From positions 1-64,000 of the forward strand of contig CAWJCN010000003.1 in NCBI GenBank assembly GCA_963841415.1: a stretch of DNA of 64,000 nt, read 5' to 3'. A program made the position numbers and the translations under genes. This stretch comes from DASUAS01 sp963841415 (GTDB taxonomy: Bacteria > Actinomycetota > Acidimicrobiia > IMCC26256 > DASPTH01). Shown piece after piece: positions 27,645 through 36,475 of this stretch; the first letter of the stretch is position 1; every line of letters starts with the position of its first letter. The notes beneath the pieces are model-generated. The model was not told where the DNA came from and did no database searches. It worked only from the letters and a program-made list of their open reading frames with translations.

Positions 27645-29348
27645 GTGACCTACGACCTCGTGATCCGTGACGGCACCGTCGTCGACGGTTCCGGCTTCGG
27701 CTCCTATCCCGCCGACGTCGGCGTCGTCGGCGACCACATCGCGTTCATCGGTCGGATCCGCGAGCGGGGCGCGCGCGAGATCGACGCCGAAGGTCATGTC
27801 GTCACACCCGGATTCGTGGACGGGCACACCCACCTTGATGCCCAGGTGTTCTGGGACGCGGTCGGTGTCAACTCGTGCTGGCACGGTGTCACCACGGTCG
27901 TGATGGGCAACTGCGGGTTCACCCTGGCACCCGTGCGCGACGACGAGCGCGCACTGGTGGTGCGCAACCTCGAACGCGCCGAGGACATCGACCCGGTCGC
28001 GCTCGCCGAGGGCATCGCGTGGGACTGGCAGCACTTCTCCGAGTACCTCGACGCGGTGGAACGCCGGCCGTTGGGCATCAACTACGCGGCGAACGTCGGG
28101 CACTCCGCGCTGCGCACCTTCGTGATGGGCGAGCGTGCGTTCACCGACGAAGCCACCGAAGACGATCTCGTCGCGATGGAGCGCGAGCTCGCCGACGCGT
28201 TGCGAGCCGGTGCCGTCGGGTTCACGACCTCGCGCAGCGTTCATCACGAGACGTCGGACGACCGCCCGGTCGCGTCCCGTCTCGCCGCCTGGAGCGAGGT
28301 CGAGCGGCTGGTCGCGGTGATGGCCGACCAAGGGGTCGGCATGCTCGAAGGTGGCGCCGAGGGCGTGCTCGCGCCCGACCCGGCGGTGCGGACCCAGGCG
28401 GCGGACCGCATGGTGGCGCTGGCCTCGGCGACGCGCGTGCCCGTCACGATGGGCATCATCGCCACCGATCCCGGCGGGCACGAGATGCTCGCGCTCATCG
28501 ACCGCGTCGCCGCAGCCGGCGGGCGCATGATCGGCCAGTCGCACTGTCGGGGCATCAACGTCCTGCTGTCGTTCCTCACCCGGTTGCCCTTCGACGCGCT
28601 CGACGAATGGCAAACGGTGCGCGCGCTACCGCTGAGCGAACAGCGGCGCGTGCTCGAGGACCCCGAGCGCCGACGCCCGCTCGTCGACGCCGCGATGCAC
28701 GGCGACTACACGAGGTGGCGCGGGATCGGTGCGATGCCGCGCCAACCCGACTTCGACGGCATCCGCGTGTACGAGCGTGGCCTTCCGCCGAATCCGACCG
28801 TCGCCGAGGTGGCCGCGGCGCGCGGGGTCACGCCGGCCGACGCGATGATCGACCTCGCGCTGGAGCGCGACTTCGCGCAGCTCTTCATCCAACCGAGCCT
28901 CTACCCGCAGAGCGAGGACGTGCTGCTCGCCGTGATGCGCCACCCGCGCACCGTGATGACGTTCTCCGACTCCGGGGCGCACCTCAGCCAGATCTGCGAC
29001 TCGTCGATCCCCACTCACCTGCTCGGGCACTGGGTGCGTGATCGCGGCGAGTTCACGCTGGAGGAGGGCGTGCGCATGCTCACCCTCGCGCCCGCGACCG
29101 CGTGGGGCTTCGCCGACCGCGGCTTGCTGCGCGAGGGCATGGTGGCCGACGTGAACGTGTTCGATCCGGCGATCGTCGCGCCCGAGGTGCCCGAGATCGT
29201 GCACGACCTGCCAGGTGGCGGGCAGCGTCTCTCCCAGCGGTCGGTCGGATTCCGGGCGACGGTGGTGGCCGGCGAGCCGACGATCGTCGACGGCGTGTCC
29301 ACCGGCGCCACGCCGGGCCGCCTGCTGCGCAACCACCTCGACCGCTGA
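27645..29348 (+). CDS. N-acyl-D-amino-acid deacylase-like amidohydrolase
   Basis: This 567-residue paralogue of the 24349-26085 product reads TYDLVIRDGTVVDGSGFGSY, VDGHTHLDAQVFWDAV (metal ligands), GVTTVVMGNCGFTLAP, TFSDSGAHLSQICDSS and HDLPGGGQRLSQR. GTG 27645 follows GGAG and is the start of similarity; the much longer upstream extension is spurious. Divergent from the leftward operon with a 111-bp gap. It probably hydrolyses an amide or cyclic imide. Having two members of one family in opposite orientation suggests a common or related substrate. Confidence 0.87.
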   Translation: MTYDLVIRDGTVVDGSGFGSYPADVGVVGDHIAFIGRIRERGAREIDAEGHVVTPGFVDGHTHLDAQVFWDAVGVNSCWHGVTTVVMGNCGFTLAPVRDDERALVVRNLERAEDIDPVALAEGIAWDWQHFSEYLDAVERRPLGINYAANVGHSALRTFVMGERAFTDEATEDDLVAMERELADALRAGAVGFTTSRSVHHETSDDRPVASRLAAWSEVERLVAVMADQGVGMLEGGAEGVLAPDPAVRTQAADRMVALASATRVPVTMGIIATDPGGHEMLALIDRVAAAGGRMIGQSHCRGINVLLSFLTRLPFDALDEWQTVRALPLSEQRRVLEDPERRRPLVDAAMHGDYTRWRGIGAMPRQPDFDGIRVYERGLPPNPTVAEVAAARGVTPADAMIDLALERDFAQLFIQPSLYPQSEDVLLAVMRHPRTVMTFSDSGAHLSQICDSSIPTHLLGHWVRDRGEFTLEEGVRMLTLAPATAWGFADRGLLREGMVADVNVFDPAIVAPEVPEIVHDLPGGGQRLSQRSVGFRATVVAGEPTIVDGVSTGATPGRLLRNHLDR

Positions 29349-29370
29349 CGGTCCGGCTGCGACCGGTGGC

Positions 29371-30318
29371 TCAGAGCACCGCGATCGGGTTGGCGGGGCA
29401 TCCGGTGCCCCCGGCGATGCGCAGCGTGCCGAGCGTGAAGAGGAACTCGTAGCGGCGCGCGTCGCGGCAGGCGTCGCCGACGCGCCCCAGGTGCAGGTTG
29501 TCGACGAGCGGCAGCCCCATGCCGGTGATCCCGATCTGGTGCACCGGGAAGTGCCAGTTCGGGATGCCGAGACCCGGCATCGGGTCGGAGATCCCGTCGC
29601 TGCCGAGCAGCGCGATCTCACGCTCCTTGAAGAACGCGAGGCAGTCCGGGTGGACACCCGCCATGCCCGCACCGGGGTTCAGCGCGCCGCCGGCCGCGCG
29701 GCGACGGGCGTCGCGCCCCGTGGCGATCATCAGGATGTCGCCGGCGCCGACATCGACCCCGAGCGCGCGCTCGGCGTCCTCCAGCTGCGCCCGCGTGACG
29801 ATCGCGCCACCGTCGAGGTGCTGGACGCCCTGCGCGGCGGCGACGTCGAGCAGCACGCCGCGACCGACCACACCGCCGGCGAACGCCATGATCGTGTTGC
29901 TGCGCGCGCCGTCCGATCGCACGTCACTCGCCGGACGGTCGTTGTACATCCGGCCCCGGACGAACATGTGGCACAGCGCGTCGACGTGCGTGATGCCGAG
30001 GCCGTGCACCTCGGTGCCGACGTAGTCGCGACTTGCTTCGTACCCGGGAATGCCCGTGTTCTCGCGGGCGTCGCCGGACGCGAGCATGTGGTGGTGCGCA
30101 GGGAAGGGCGTCTCGGGCGACGGCGCCACGCCGAGGTCGTGGGCGAGGCTGACCGTGCGCCCGAGCTCCACCAGCGTCGTGGCGTGACGGCGCCGCTCCG
30201 GCGTGAGGTGGTTGAGGGTCCCGAGCTCGTCGTCGGCTCCCCAGCGTCCCCAGTTCGACAGCTCCGCGTAGAGCGCGTCGAGCTCGGTCTCCGTGGGTGC
30301 CGCCGACACCGTCGTCAT
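29371..30318 (-). CDS. Cyclase family protein (kynurenine formamidase-like)
   Basis: This 315-residue metal-dependent hydrolase of the cyclase family contains GLGITHVDALCHMFVRG (HxxxD metal motif), GRGVLLDVAAAQGV and GDILMIATGRD. Members hydrolyse formamides or form lactone/cyclic products. ATG 30318 is chosen because the longer reading to 30351 adds only a basic leader. It is convergent with the deacylase-like gene and on the same strand as the phosphotransferase gene, 66 bp downstream of it. Confidence 0.83.
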   Translation of the reverse strand: MTTVSAAPTETELDALYAELSNWGRWGADDELGTLNHLTPERRRHATTLVELGRTVSLAHDLGVAPSPETPFPAHHHMLASGDARENTGIPGYEASRDYVGTEVHGLGITHVDALCHMFVRGRMYNDRPASDVRSDGARSNTIMAFAGGVVGRGVLLDVAAAQGVQHLDGGAIVTRAQLEDAERALGVDVGAGDILMIATGRDARRRAAGGALNPGAGMAGVHPDCLAFFKEREIALLGSDGISDPMPGLGIPNWHFPVHQIGITGMGLPLVDNLHLGRVGDACRDARRYEFLFTLGTLRIAGGTGCPANPIAVL

Positions 30319-30384
30319 GGCGCGGACATTACGAGGTTTCGCGGCTCGCACGCGGCGCCACGGTGCCTGGGCTGCGCTCGAAGG

Positions 30385-31434
30385 TCAGCGCAGCGCGGCG
30401 CGCATCGCGTCGACCGCGTCGAGATCCTCCAGTGCCAATTCGGAGCGCTTCCGCAGGGCGACACCGAGTTGCTGCCCGTCGCCGCTCATGTACGACGGCA
30501 TGAACGCGAGGAACGTGGCGATGACGGTATAGCCGGCTTTGACGCGATGGGCGAGCCACGCGTCGTCGAACGCGATGTCGGGACCACCGGCGGCGCGCAG
30601 CGCGTCGAGAAAGAGCTGCACCAGCTCGCGCTCGGACTGTCGCCGCTCCTCCGGATCGACCGTCATCGTGAGGAAGTAGCTCACGTCCCACAGCGGGTTG
30701 CTCTCCCGCGAGAGTCCCCAGTCGACGAAGCCGACGCGCCCGCCGTCGAGGAAGACGTTGCCGATGTGCGTGTCGCCGTGCACGTAGGTCTGCGGACCGC
30801 CGTTCCAGAGCTCGTCGAGCTGGGCGTGGTGTTCGACGTAGAGCTCGCCCGCGGTCACGTACGCGGGTGTGAGCACGTCGCGGTTGTCGTCGAGGACGGT
30901 GCGGAGCAGCTGGCCGACGACCTCCGTGTGCGAGACCCGGGGGATCGACAACCACGGGGCGAGCGCGGCCCGGACCGCCGGGTCGGCGAACCGGGCGTGG
31001 AAGCGGGCCAGTTCTTCCAGCGCACCGGCCGCGGCGTCGGCGGTGACGCCCCAGGCGCCGTCGGAGAATTCGCACCCGCGCGGGGAGAGGTCTTCGAGGA
31101 CGAGTGCGAACGATCCGTCGTCGTCGGCTCCCGCCCAGTAGCTGCGCGGCACCCGAAGGTCGATGGACGGCGCGATCTCGCTGTAGAACTGCGCCTCGCG
31201 CCTGCCCATGCTGCCGGCGCCGATCATCTCACCGTGTGCCCGGTCCGATGGGGCGAGCTTCACGAACAGCGAGGCCGGACCGGCGTCGGACGTTGCGTAC
31301 GTGAGTCCGATGCGCACGCGCTGATTGGTCGCAGAGGCGTGATCGAGGATCGCGACGTCGACGACGTCGGCCCCGAGCACCTCCGACAACCACGCGGGTG
31401 ACAGATCGGAGGCATTGGTCGGTAGACCAGGCAC
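30385..31434 (-). CDS. Aminoglycoside-phosphotransferase-like kinase
   Basis: This 349-residue protein-kinase-like phosphotransferase has LFVKLAPSDRAHGEMIGAGS (ATP-binding Lys), FALVLEDLSPRG, the catalytic QTYVHGDTHIGNVFLDGG (Brenner motif) and VGFVDWGLSRESNPLWDVSY (metal Asp). This APH/ecdysteroid-kinase-like group is common in actinobacterial catabolic loci and phosphorylates small hydroxylated compounds; the substrate is unknown. GTG 31434 is chosen. Its promoter region (31435-31575) is shared divergently with an alpha/beta hydrolase. Confidence 0.85.
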   Translation of the reverse strand: MPGLPTNASDLSPAWLSEVLGADVVDVAILDHASATNQRVRIGLTYATSDAGPASLFVKLAPSDRAHGEMIGAGSMGRREAQFYSEIAPSIDLRVPRSYWAGADDDGSFALVLEDLSPRGCEFSDGAWGVTADAAAGALEELARFHARFADPAVRAALAPWLSIPRVSHTEVVGQLLRTVLDDNRDVLTPAYVTAGELYVEHHAQLDELWNGGPQTYVHGDTHIGNVFLDGGRVGFVDWGLSRESNPLWDVSYFLTMTVDPEERRQSERELVQLFLDALRAAGGPDIAFDDAWLAHRVKAGYTVIATFLAFMPSYMSGDGQQLGVALRKRSELALEDLDAVDAMRAALR

Positions 31435-31575
31435 CGGGTTCCCCTTCCCCCTGGCACGAAGATTGCGACGAGCGGGCCAAAGTCAAGCACCCCGGCGTGG
31501 GGTCGACCGCACGGTCGAGAGCGCGCCGCTCCCGATGCCGGGCATGATGGGATCCCCCCACCGAGGAGCAGCGCG

Positions 31576-32376
31576 TTGGCAACCAAGCGGCACCCGATCA
31601 TGTTCATCCACGGCCTGTGGCTCCACTCGACGTCCTGGGCCGCGTGGCAGGAGCTCTTCGAGGCCGCGGGCTACGCGACGTCGGCCCCGGGTTGGCCGGG
31701 CGACCAGGACACCGTCGAGCTCGCCCGCAAGGATCCGGACAGTGTCGCCAACTTCGGGGTCGACGAGGTGTCGGAGCACTACGCGTCGGTCATCGAGACC
31801 CTCGACGCGCCTCCGATCCTGATCGGCCACTCGTTCGGCGGGATGCTCGCCGAACGACTGCTCGGCGAGGGACGCGCCGCAGCCGCGGTCGGCATCGACG
31901 CCGCCCAGATCAAGGGCGTGTTGCCGCTGCCCCTCTCGTCGTTGCGGGCGACGCTGCCCGTGTTCAAGAACCCCGCCAACAAGCACAAGGCCGTGATGCT
32001 CACGGCCAAGGAGTTCCGCTACAGCTTCGGCAACGCGCTCAGCGACGAGGACTCGGACGTGCTCTACGAGCAGTGGGTCGTGCCCTCACCCGGCCGCCCG
32101 CTGTTCGAGGCTGCGGCGGCCAACGTGTCGCCGCACTCGCCCTTGAAGGTCGACACCGACAACGACGATCGGGGCCCGCTGCTCCTCGTCATGGGTGGCC
32201 AGGACCACACCGTGCCCGAGGCGATCACCAAGTCGACGCTGAAGCAGTACAAGCACTCGACCGCGGTCACCGACCTGGTCGAGTTCGAAGACCGGGGTCA
32301 CTCGTTGACCATCGACGCCGGATGGCAGGAGGTCGCGCAGGCGTCGCTCGACTGGCTGGGCAAGCAGGGCTTGTAA
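31576..32376 (+). CDS. Alpha/beta hydrolase
   Basis: This 266-residue alpha/beta hydrolase starts at TTG 31576 after GAGGAG. IMFIHGLWLHSTSW forms the oxyanion region, LIGHSFGGMLAERLL the nucleophile elbow with Ser, and LLVMGGQDHTVPEA with DRGHSLTID supply the acid and the catalytic His. Its role is ester, epoxide or C-C bond hydrolysis; the family does not settle which. It is followed 50 bp later by alkB on the same strand. Confidence 0.87.
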   Translation: MATKRHPIMFIHGLWLHSTSWAAWQELFEAAGYATSAPGWPGDQDTVELARKDPDSVANFGVDEVSEHYASVIETLDAPPILIGHSFGGMLAERLLGEGRAAAAVGIDAAQIKGVLPLPLSSLRATLPVFKNPANKHKAVMLTAKEFRYSFGNALSDEDSDVLYEQWVVPSPGRPLFEAAAANVSPHSPLKVDTDNDDRGPLLLVMGGQDHTVPEAITKSTLKQYKHSTAVTDLVEFEDRGHSLTIDAGWQEVAQASLDWLGKQGL

Positions 32377-32426
32377 CGCGCCGATTCCGGAGCGTCGCCG
32401 CGGCACGCGTCGGCGAAACTGGTGTG

Positions 32427-33200
32427 ATGGGATCGGCCCGCAGCACCCCTCGGCGTCGGGGCCCGACCAGCCGACTCGGTGGTGAGTCGGTCGGACTCGG
32501 GCCCCCGGCAGCGGTCGCGACCGCTCAACTCGACCTGGGCCTCGTCGCCCCGCCGCCGCGCACCGTCCTCGAACCGATGCCGGGCGTCGTGCTCGTGCCC
32601 GACTGGTTGGACCTCGACGCGCAGCGCGCGCTCGTCGCGGAGTTCCGCGAGTGGGCGCGCCCGCCCGCCGGACTCCGCCGGCCGCGCGTGCCGACCGGTC
32701 ACCTCATGAGCACGCAGGCCGTCTGCCTCGGATGGCACTGGTACCCCTACGCCTACAGCCGCACCGCCGACGACACCGACGGCGCGGCGGTGAAGCCAAT
32801 GCCCGCGCCCGTCGACGCGATCGCGCGCGATGCGGTCGCGGCGGCGTACGGCGTCGGCAGCGCGGAGGCGCGCGCGTTCGCGCCCGACGCCGCGATCGTC
32901 AACCTCTATCCCGACGGCGCCAAGCTCGGGTTGCACCAGGACGGCGAGGAACCATCCGACGCGCCCGTGGTCACGCTCAGCCTCGGTGACACCTGCACCT
33001 TCCGCTTCGCCGGCGTCGACCGGCGCGTCGGGCCCTTCGTCGACCTCGAGCTCCGCAGCGGCGACCTGCTCGTGTTCGGTCGGGAGCAACGACGCGTCTT
33101 CCACGGCGTCCCCAAGGTGTTTCCGCGCACCGCGCCCCAGGGTCTCGGTCTCCCCGGGGGTCGCCTCAGCATCACCGTGCGCGAGACCGGGTTCTCCTGA
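32427..33200 (+). CDS. alkB: AlkB-type 2-oxoglutarate/Fe(II) DNA repair dioxygenase
   Basis: This 257-residue AlkB family dioxygenase has VNLYPDGAKLGLHQDGEE (iron-binding HxD), GDLLVFGREQRRVFHGVPKV (second His) and GGRLSITVRETGF (2-oxoglutarate-binding Arg residues). ATG 32427 is chosen because the N-terminal basic leader begins there; a reading extending into the alpha/beta hydrolase gene is an overlap artefact. AlkB removes alkyl groups from 1-meA and 3-meC in DNA. No ada gene is nearby. Confidence 0.88.
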   Translation: MGSARSTPRRRGPTSRLGGESVGLGPPAAVATAQLDLGLVAPPPRTVLEPMPGVVLVPDWLDLDAQRALVAEFREWARPPAGLRRPRVPTGHLMSTQAVCLGWHWYPYAYSRTADDTDGAAVKPMPAPVDAIARDAVAAAYGVGSAEARAFAPDAAIVNLYPDGAKLGLHQDGEEPSDAPVVTLSLGDTCTFRFAGVDRRVGPFVDLELRSGDLLVFGREQRRVFHGVPKVFPRTAPQGLGLPGGRLSITVRETGFS

Positions 33201-33205
33201 CGGGT

Positions 33206-33703
33206 TCAGGCTCGCCGCGGGACACCGGCGAGCATCGCCGGCGTACTGCGCACGAAGTGCTCGGCCCAGTGGGGTAGGCGGTTGCGCACCATGCGGGCCC
33301 GGTTGGGTGCGACGTTGCCGTCGGCGACCGCCCGGTCGACCTTCGCACCGGCGTCACGTACGACCGCGTCCACGACCTGTCGTGACGGGATGCCGGCGTC
33401 GGCGGCCACCGCCGCGATCGTGCGGCCGTCGTCGACCGCGCGGCGGAGGTCGTCGGGTGCGATGCCGATGGCCGTCGCGGCGACGTCGAGCTCGTTGCGC
33501 GCCAGGCGCTGCAGCATCTGGCCCGACCGGCTGCCCGTGCGGCCGCGGCCGTGCATGGCGACGAGCAGGACCGCGCGCAGCACCGCCATCACGAGCAGGA
33601 TCGCCCCGATCAACGGCGCGCCCGCGGCGAGCAGCACCACTCCCGCGAGCGCACCGAATCCCACGATCACCCAGCGCACCGCGCGCACCGTGTCGCCGCG
33701 CAT
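33206..33703 (-). CDS. Small membrane protein with cytoplasmic helical repeats
   Basis: This 165-residue protein has two adjacent membrane segments at the N-terminus (VRWVIVGFGALAGVVLLAA and GAILLVMAVLRAVLLVAM). A cytoplasmic part then repeats the pattern DLRRAVDDGRTIAAVAADAG and VVRDAGAKVDRAVADGNVAP, like other actinobacterial proteins of unknown role. ATG 33703 follows GGAG. Convergent with alkB, 5 bp apart. Function not known. Confidence 0.7.
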   Translation of the reverse strand: MRGDTVRAVRWVIVGFGALAGVVLLAAGAPLIGAILLVMAVLRAVLLVAMHGRGRTGSRSGQMLQRLARNELDVAATAIGIAPDDLRRAVDDGRTIAAVAADAGIPSRQVVDAVVRDAGAKVDRAVADGNVAPNRARMVRNRLPHWAEHFVRSTPAMLAGVPRRA

Positions 33704-33811
33704 GTCCCGTCTCCTGTCGTCCGAGGTCTGCGGGCCACTGTCGCCGCCCCGGTGGGCGTTCCGATCAGCGCCGTGTCAAGGGAGTGTGAAGGGGTGGGAA
33801 GAGGAGCTGTC

Positions 33812-33853
33812 TATGCCTTGACAGACATATAACTGATCGGGCATACTTGGAGG
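33812..33853 (+). promoter_or_regulatory. Promoter of the ArsR/SRPBCC operon with flanking inverted repeat
   Basis: TTGACA (33818-33823) and CATACT (33842-33847) are 18 bases apart. TATGCC (33812) and GGCATA (33840) form an inverted repeat around the promoter, a possible autoregulatory ArsR site. The GTG start at 33854 lies 6 bases after the -10 box, so the transcript is probably leaderless. Confidence 0.55.
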
Positions 33854-34171
33854 GTGACGACGGCGGTGGTGTTCCAGGCCCTGGGTGAGCCCCGGCGGCT
33901 GGAGATCCTCGACCTGCTGCGCGACGGCGAGCAGCCGGTCGGGGAACTGGTCGCCCGGCTCGGAGCGAGCCAGCCCGCGGTCTCGAAGCATCTGCGGATC
34001 CTGAAGGAGGCCGGCCTCGTCGACGTGCGGGCCGACGCGCAACGTCGCCTGTACCGCATCCGGCCCGAGTCACTGGTCGAGCTCGACGAGTGGCTCGATT
34101 CGTACCGTCGCATGTGGTCGACCCACCTCGATCGCCTCGAAGCCCATCTCGACCGACGGAGGAAGTCATGA
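33854..34171 (+). CDS. ArsR-family transcriptional regulator
   Basis: This 105-residue winged-helix repressor reads VVFQALGEPRRLEILDLLRD, VGELVARLGASQPAVSKHLR (recognition helix) and EAGLVDVRADAQRRLYRI. No cysteine metal site is present, so it is of the non-metal ArsR type usually paired with SRPBCC proteins. GTG 33854 sits where transcription should begin. Its stop overlaps the next gene's start (ATGA). Confidence 0.9.
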   Translation: MTTAVVFQALGEPRRLEILDLLRDGEQPVGELVARLGASQPAVSKHLRILKEAGLVDVRADAQRRLYRIRPESLVELDEWLDSYRRMWSTHLDRLEAHLDRRRKS

Positions 34172-34659
34172 CCGGAACCTTGTTGACCGACGGCGCGCGT
34201 CCCGCTGTGCGCCTCGAGCGCGAGCTCACTGATCCGGTGCCGGTGGTGTGGCGCGCGCTCACCGACCGCGAGGAGCTGCGTGCGTGGTTCCCGTGCGACG
34301 TCCTCGTCGCCGGCGGGCGCTGGCAGGTCGGCGCGTCGATCACGTTTGCGTTCGCGCCCGAGCACGACATGACGCTCCACGGTGAGGTGCTCGAAGTCGA
34401 CGAACCGCGCGTGCTCGCGTTCACCTGGGGCGACGACGCGCTCCGCTTCGAGCTGTCGCCGCAGGGCAGCGGAACTCGTCTCGTCCTGATCGACGAGCTC
34501 CCCGCGAGCGCGGCCGCGCGCAACGCCGCCGGGTGGGAGGTCTGCCTCGACCGTCTCGCCGGTCGCGACTCGGGCGACGACTGGCAGCCGCGCTTCGAGG
34601 CCTACGCGGCCGAGTTCGCGCCCCGCATCGGCGCGCAGGAGGGCCCGCCGGGCGCGTGA
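34168..34659 (+). CDS. SRPBCC (AHSA1-like) protein
   Basis: This 163-residue START-fold protein has VRLERELTDPVPVVWRALTD, ELRAWFPCDVLVAGGRWQVG, VLEVDEPRVLAFTWGDD and a terminal WEVCLDRLAG. AHSA1-like proteins bind hydrophobic ligands. ArsR/SRPBCC pairs are common; the regulator is thought to control its partner. ATG overlaps the ArsR stop. The TGA stop lies in the first of two copies of GCGTGATCAG. Confidence 0.88.
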   Translation: MTGTLLTDGARPAVRLERELTDPVPVVWRALTDREELRAWFPCDVLVAGGRWQVGASITFAFAPEHDMTLHGEVLEVDEPRVLAFTWGDDALRFELSPQGSGTRLVLIDELPASAAARNAAGWEVCLDRLAGRDSGDDWQPRFEAYAAEFAPRIGAQEGPPGA

Positions 34660-34676
34660 TCAGTTGGCGTGATCAG
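34654..34676. repeat. Two copies of GCGTGATCAG, overlapping the SRPBCC stop codon
   Basis: Copies at 34654-34663 and 34667-34676 (13-base period). The first contains the stop TGA, the second the stop of the convergent VOC gene on the other strand. Confidence 0.6.
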
Positions 34677-35125
34677 GCCGGCAGCATCTGGATGAGCTCG
34701 ACCACCATGCCGTTGAGCTGGGGGACCTCGAGGTAGGCGAACGACACCCCGCCGGCACCTCCCTCGAGGATCACCCGACAGCTGTGGGCCTCCATGTCGG
34801 CGCGGGTGGAGGCGATGTCGTCCACCGGGTACCGCAGGTGGTGCAGTCCTTCGCCGTGGTCGGCGAGCCAGTCGACCGTCGGCCACGCACCCGACACGAC
34901 CTCGACCAGCTCGACCTCCAGATCGCCGGTGCGACCGAACCCGAGGCGCAGGTTGGTGGAGCTGGACGTGCCGCGGCACACGACTTCGAAGTCGGTCACG
35001 TCCATCGTGGTGAAGGGGCCGCCGAACATCTCGGCGTAGCGGGGCAGCGCGTCGTCGACGCTCTCGACCGCGAACGAGATCTGGTCGATGGCGCCGAGCC
35101 CGAAGCGTTGCTCGACGCTGGTCAC
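34673..35125 (-). CDS. VOC (glyoxalase/dioxygenase-fold) protein
   Basis: This 150-residue vicinal-oxygen-chelate protein has AIDQISFAVESVDDALPRYA, LRLGFGRTGDLEVELVEVV, GEGLHHLRYPVDDI and LEVPQLNGMVVELIQ. These provide the two beta-alpha-beta modules and metal ligands. GTG 35125 overlaps the stop of the upstream amidohydrolase by GTGA, so it is co-translated. Possible roles include ring-cleaving dioxygenase, isomerase or epimerase. Confidence 0.82.
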   Translation of the reverse strand: MTSVEQRFGLGAIDQISFAVESVDDALPRYAEMFGGPFTTMDVTDFEVVCRGTSSSTNLRLGFGRTGDLEVELVEVVSGAWPTVDWLADHGEGLHHLRYPVDDIASTRADMEAHSCRVILEGGAGGVSFAYLEVPQLNGMVVELIQMLPA

Positions 35126-36291
35126 ACCCGGTAGAGGCGAGCGGCGTTCTCGCCCATGACCTTCCGACGCGTCTCCGTCCGCAGGGTGTTCATCTTCTCC
35201 GCCACCGTCTCGAGCGGCGACGGGTAGAGGCACGTGGGGTGCGGGAAGTCCGTCTCGAACAGCACGCGGTCCTCGCCGACCCGGTCGAGCAGACCTTGCA
35301 CGTCACCCTGGTTCTGCTCGAACCAGAAGGTCGCGTACCAGTTGCTGCGGAAGTACTCCGACGGGGCCTTGGTGAGCGCCTCGGCTTGATCGGGCGCGTT
35401 CTCGAACAGCTCGTAGTCCATCGTCTCGAGGATGAACGGGATCCAGCCGATTCCGCTCTCGACCGACACCATCTGCAGGGCGGGGAAGCGGTCGAAGATG
35501 CCCGCGAACACGGTGTTGATCACCACGCGCGCGTTGTTGATGAACAGCATCGACCCGCCGATGGCGGGCTTCACGTACTCGTCCTGTGACTCCCAGAAGT
35601 AGTTGCCGTAGAAGTCCATCGCGGTGTTGCTCGACCCGATGTGGAAGTGCACCGGCAGGTGCAGGTCGGCGCACACCTCCCACAGCGGGTCCCACGCGGC
35701 GTTCGCCAGGTCGGGCGAACCGAGGTCCTGCGGGTCGGACGTCATGTTGATGCCGCGCGCTCCGTGCGCGGCACAGCGCACGGTCTCCTTCACGCAGAGG
35801 TCGACGTCCCACGCGGGCATCACCGGCATCGGCAGGAAGCGCAGCTGCGACCTCTCCTGCAGCTCGGCCATGGCGTCGTTGTAGATCTCGATGCACAGCA
35901 GGCGCAGCTTCTCGTCCTGCACGTTGTTGTTGATGTTGCCGCCGCCGAGCCCGACCGCGTTCGGGAACAGCACTTGCGCGTCGATGCCACATTCGTCCAT
36001 GACCTGCAGGCGCGCCTGCGGGTCCCATGCGCCGCGGTGCACCCAGTCGTGGCCCTTGTCCATCGAGTCGAGGAACGGGATCTTGCTCTTGTCGCGCGCG
36101 ACGACACCGCCACCCTTGGCGAAGCCGATCTCGACCCCGTCGACCACCCAGGTCGGACCCTCGTCGCGCTGCTCGATGTGCAGCACACGATCCTTGTAGG
36201 CGGCCGGCGCGCGGCTGGTCCAGAGGTCGTAGGGCTCGGTGAAGTGGGTGTCGGCGTCGATGACCCGCAGGTCGTCAGCGAGCACTGCCAT
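35122..36291 (-). CDS. ACMSD-type metal-dependent hydrolase (amidohydrolase 2)
   Basis: This 389-residue TIM-barrel hydrolase begins at ATG 36291 after AGGAGG. It has VIDADTHFTEPYDLWT (metal ligand), GAWDPQARLQVMDECGIDAQ, LPVHFHIGSS (metal His), FPALQMVSVESGIGWIPF and VLFETDFPHPTCLYP (metal Asp). This subgroup is frequent in actinobacterial aromatic and steroid catabolism. It forms a two-gene operon with the VOC protein. An N-terminal extension to 36846 runs through the opposite-strand secreted-protein gene and is rejected. Confidence 0.86.
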   Translation of the reverse strand: MAVLADDLRVIDADTHFTEPYDLWTSRAPAAYKDRVLHIEQRDEGPTWVVDGVEIGFAKGGGVVARDKSKIPFLDSMDKGHDWVHRGAWDPQARLQVMDECGIDAQVLFPNAVGLGGGNINNNVQDEKLRLLCIEIYNDAMAELQERSQLRFLPMPVMPAWDVDLCVKETVRCAAHGARGINMTSDPQDLGSPDLANAAWDPLWEVCADLHLPVHFHIGSSNTAMDFYGNYFWESQDEYVKPAIGGSMLFINNARVVINTVFAGIFDRFPALQMVSVESGIGWIPFILETMDYELFENAPDQAEALTKAPSEYFRSNWYATFWFEQNQGDVQGLLDRVGEDRVLFETDFPHPTCLYPSPLETVAEKMNTLRTETRRKVMGENAARLYRV

Positions 36292-36475
36292 GGATGGACC
36301 TCCTGCGTCGGGCACGACGCGGTCCCGTGGAATTGGGCGCGGTACAGCATCGTCACCGGGACGCGGTGAACGCAACTCTTGGGTCGGGCGCGGCCGTATC
36401 CCGGGGGCGTCCGTCGACGTTCGCAGGGAGGGAGAGGGACCGCGCGCGCACCAGTTCACGACCGGAGGAGCAGCG

